A stretch of DNA of 64,000 nt from JBNAVJ01 sp049700455. Its GTDB lineage: Bacteria > Bacteroidota > Ignavibacteria > Tepidaquicellales > Tepidaquicellaceae. Under the pieces are notes generated by a model. It was not told the DNA's origin, ran no database searches, and was given only the letters and a program-made list of their open reading frames with translations. Shown here one piece after another: positions 62,503 through 64,000 of the stretch. The position numbers and the translations under genes are program-made. Every line of letters begins with the position of its first letter. The first letter of the stretch is position 1. The stretch is from contig JBNAVJ010000001.1 of assembly GCA_049700455.1 (NCBI GenBank), positions 558,001-622,000 of the forward strand. Direction: 5' to 3'.

Positions 62503-64000
62503 ATGAAAAGTAAAATATGTATGAAACCATTTGCATTTTTGTTACCCTTTCTAATTGTAATGTTTTTGAGTGAAAGTTTTGCTTATCTAAACAATGATTC
62601 TCTTCAAATTATTGATACTACAGTCTTACAGGATAGTTTAGCAGAGTCTTTACTCCTTTTGCCAGATTCAGTAGATTACAGCAAGTATAAATATGTAGTG
62701 CAGAAATTAGAAAATGCAGATATTGAAATTGATGGTGTCCTGAACGAGTCAGTATGGAAACAATTACCCCCAATAAAAGGTTTCTTTGAGATATACCCAC
62801 GTTCGAATGTTAAGCCACAAGTTCAAACTCAGGCTATGATGTTTTATGATTCTGATAATTTATATATAGGTTTTATATGCTATGATAATAAAATGCAGGA
62901 GATTCGTAGTACTATCAATGAAAGAGATAATATCTTCAGTGACGATATAGTAGGGATTTCTATTGATCCCTATAGAGAAGGGAAACAAGCATTTGAATTT
63001 TTTGTTAATCCTGAAGGCATTCAGGGAGATTTATTGTGGTATTCTTCAGGTAAAGAAGACGAAACTTATGATGCGGTTTGGTATTCTGCTGCCTATAAAC
63101 TCTATGATCGATGGACGGTAGAAATTAAGATTCCTTTTAAATCGCTCAGATTTCCGTCAAGAGAAAATCAAATCTGGAATTTTCACATTTTTAGGATTCG
63201 TCCACGTCAAAGCCGCGAACAGATTTCATGGGTTCCAATCCTCAGAGATGACCCAACACTTTACCACCATTCAGCAACTTTAACAGGAATTCAAAAAGTA
63301 AGAAGCGGGAAAAACGTGGAGATTATACCATTTGTTGTAGGAAGTCAATTAGGAAAACTATCAGATGAAACTTTAGCCAGCTCAGAGTTTAAAAATGAAA
63401 AAATCAAAGGTCAAATAGGAATTAACATCAAGTATGGTTTTACTTCAAACTTTACTGTTGATTTAACATTTAACCCAGACTTCTCACAAGTTGAAGCAGA
63501 TGCAGGAGTTATTGATGTTAATAATACTTACGCAATCTTTTATACTGAAAAACGCCCCTTCTTCATCGAGGGGAACTATATTTTTGCTACCCCTTTTAAT
63601 ATAGTTTACACGAGGTCCATAAACAATCCTTTATATGCTTTTAAAGTTACCGGGAAATTTGGAGATTACGAAATTGGTTTTATTTCTGCTTATGATAAAA
63701 AAACCCCTTTTATTTTACCTTTTGAAGAGTTTAGTGATTATCTCTTAACTGTGAGGCAATCTTTTGCAAACGTATTTAGAGTTAAGAAATCATTGTGGAA
63801 AGATTCGTATATAGGACTCATTCTAACAGATAGAGAAGTTCGGTCTGAAAATAAAACACTTTTCGATATAGATGGAATGAACAGAGTTTATGGATTAGAT
63901 GGTAAAGTTCGTTTCTTGAAACATTATGCATTTCAGTTTCAGATTGTTAATGCTGACACAAAGGAGATTACATCTACTGAGTATGAAAGGAAAGGATTCT
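62503..64000 (+). CDS. DUF5916 outer membrane protein with N-terminal CBM9-like domain (partial, cut by window end)
   Basis: An ATG at 62503 opens a frame of 499 codons that runs off the right edge. It begins with a signal peptide (about 1-28), then a carbohydrate-binding family-9-like domain (about 75-245, with IEIDGVLNESVW, DDIVGISIDPY and IPFKSLRFP), followed by the DUF5916 barrel block: VDLTFNPDFSQVEAD and EKRPFFIEGNYIF around residues 321-362. Such proteins are outer membrane barrels, some in heme or nutrient uptake contexts, but no precise role is established. Confidence 0.83.
   Translation, partial: MKSKICMKPFAFLLPFLIVMFLSESFAYLNNDSLQIIDTTVLQDSLAESLLLLPDSVDYSKYKYVVQKLENADIEIDGVLNESVWKQLPPIKGFFEIYPRSNVKPQVQTQAMMFYDSDNLYIGFICYDNKMQEIRSTINERDNIFSDDIVGISIDPYREGKQAFEFFVNPEGIQGDLLWYSSGKEDETYDAVWYSAAYKLYDRWTVEIKIPFKSLRFPSRENQIWNFHIFRIRPRQSREQISWVPILRDDPTLYHHSATLTGIQKVRSGKNVEIIPFVVGSQLGKLSDETLASSEFKNEKIKGQIGINIKYGFTSNFTVDLTFNPDFSQVEADAGVIDVNNTYAIFYTEKRPFFIEGNYIFATPFNIVYTRSINNPLYAFKVTGKFGDYEIGFISAYDKKTPFILPFEEFSDYLLTVRQSFANVFRVKKSLWKDSYIGLILTDREVRSENKTLFDIDGMNRVYGLDGKVRFLKHYAFQFQIVNADTKEITSTEYERKGF

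Noticed and set aside
1..64000. tRNA, rRNA, riboswitch and transposon searches by eye
   Set aside because: Intergenic spaces are short and none showed a cloverleaf, aptamer core or transposase-like frame; an automatic scan could still find something small.

Overview
The window is AT-rich, densely packed bacterial chromosome with many genes overlapping by a few bases, and no rRNA, tRNA, CRISPR array or insertion sequence was seen. Two very large C25-family cysteine peptidases and one smaller secreted protein end in type IX secretion (T9SS) type A sorting domains (the YPNP...NGIYFYK type). Together with outer-membrane barrels, LPS/polysaccharide genes and a Gram-negative efflux operon, this points to the Bacteroidota/Chlorobi group, most likely an Ignavibacteria-like lineage. 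Three promoters read as TTGAC(A/T)-17 bp-TAxxxT, the general sigma-70 pattern rather than the TTTG/TAnnTTTG pattern of Bacteroides, which fits that placement. The taxonomic call is inference.

Region 1 (2-7996, + strand): a polysaccharide block of five family-2 glycosyltransferases, a Wzx-type flippase and a family-4 glycosyltransferase, ending in nadD, almost all joined by stop/start overlaps. A YIP1-family membrane protein follows.

Region 2 (8778-27754, - strand): one continuous apparent operon. It begins with a second flippase, then a methyltransferase, glycosyltransferases of families 4, 2 and 9, a polyprenyl-phosphate-type GT2, a multi-membrane GT-C-like protein, another GT4 and a WecG/TagA GT26. 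It ends in two tandem PorU-like C25 peptidases of about 1,600 residues. The divergent + strand (27872-30617) carries an O-antigen-ligase/TPR protein overlapping a T9SS cargo protein. Linking polysaccharide assembly with sortase-like peptidases and cargo is biologically suggestive, because PorU of Porphyromonas attaches T9SS cargo to an LPS species.

Region 3 (30629-37321, +): a TetR-controlled efflux operon (TetR, TolC, HlyD-type adaptor, two ABC ATPases, two ABC-2 permeases) matching the E. coli CecR-YbhGFSR system, with the two ATPase halves of YbhF on separate genes. An adjacent pair of 13-bp repeats next to the TetR start is a likely operator.

Region 4 (37378-50785): metabolism and housekeeping: DUF302, a zinc-motif-less sirtuin, glycogen synthase, a HAD phosphatase, a DNRLRE-like lipoprotein and an outer-membrane barrel, rpiB, glyA, tatC, a polyprenyl diphosphate synthase, a SpoU/TrmH methyltransferase, a DinG-type helicase and RsmB.

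Region 5 (50859-59709, -): an unrecognised three-gene envelope module (a multi-pass membrane protein with a long cytoplasmic helical tail, a single-pass periplasmic protein, and an outer-membrane barrel) that resembles an energised trans-envelope motor set. Then come phoH with an apparent ACG start, a lysine-rich LysM protein interrupted by a 100-base assembly gap, a small coiled-coil lipoprotein with a strong promoter, guaA and an N-acetylglucosamine-kinase-like gene.

Region 6 (59777-64000, +): a small secreted protein, three small membrane proteins (TM2, DUF4870-like, DUF2752), prfA, and the 5' part of a DUF5916 outer-membrane protein cut by the window end.
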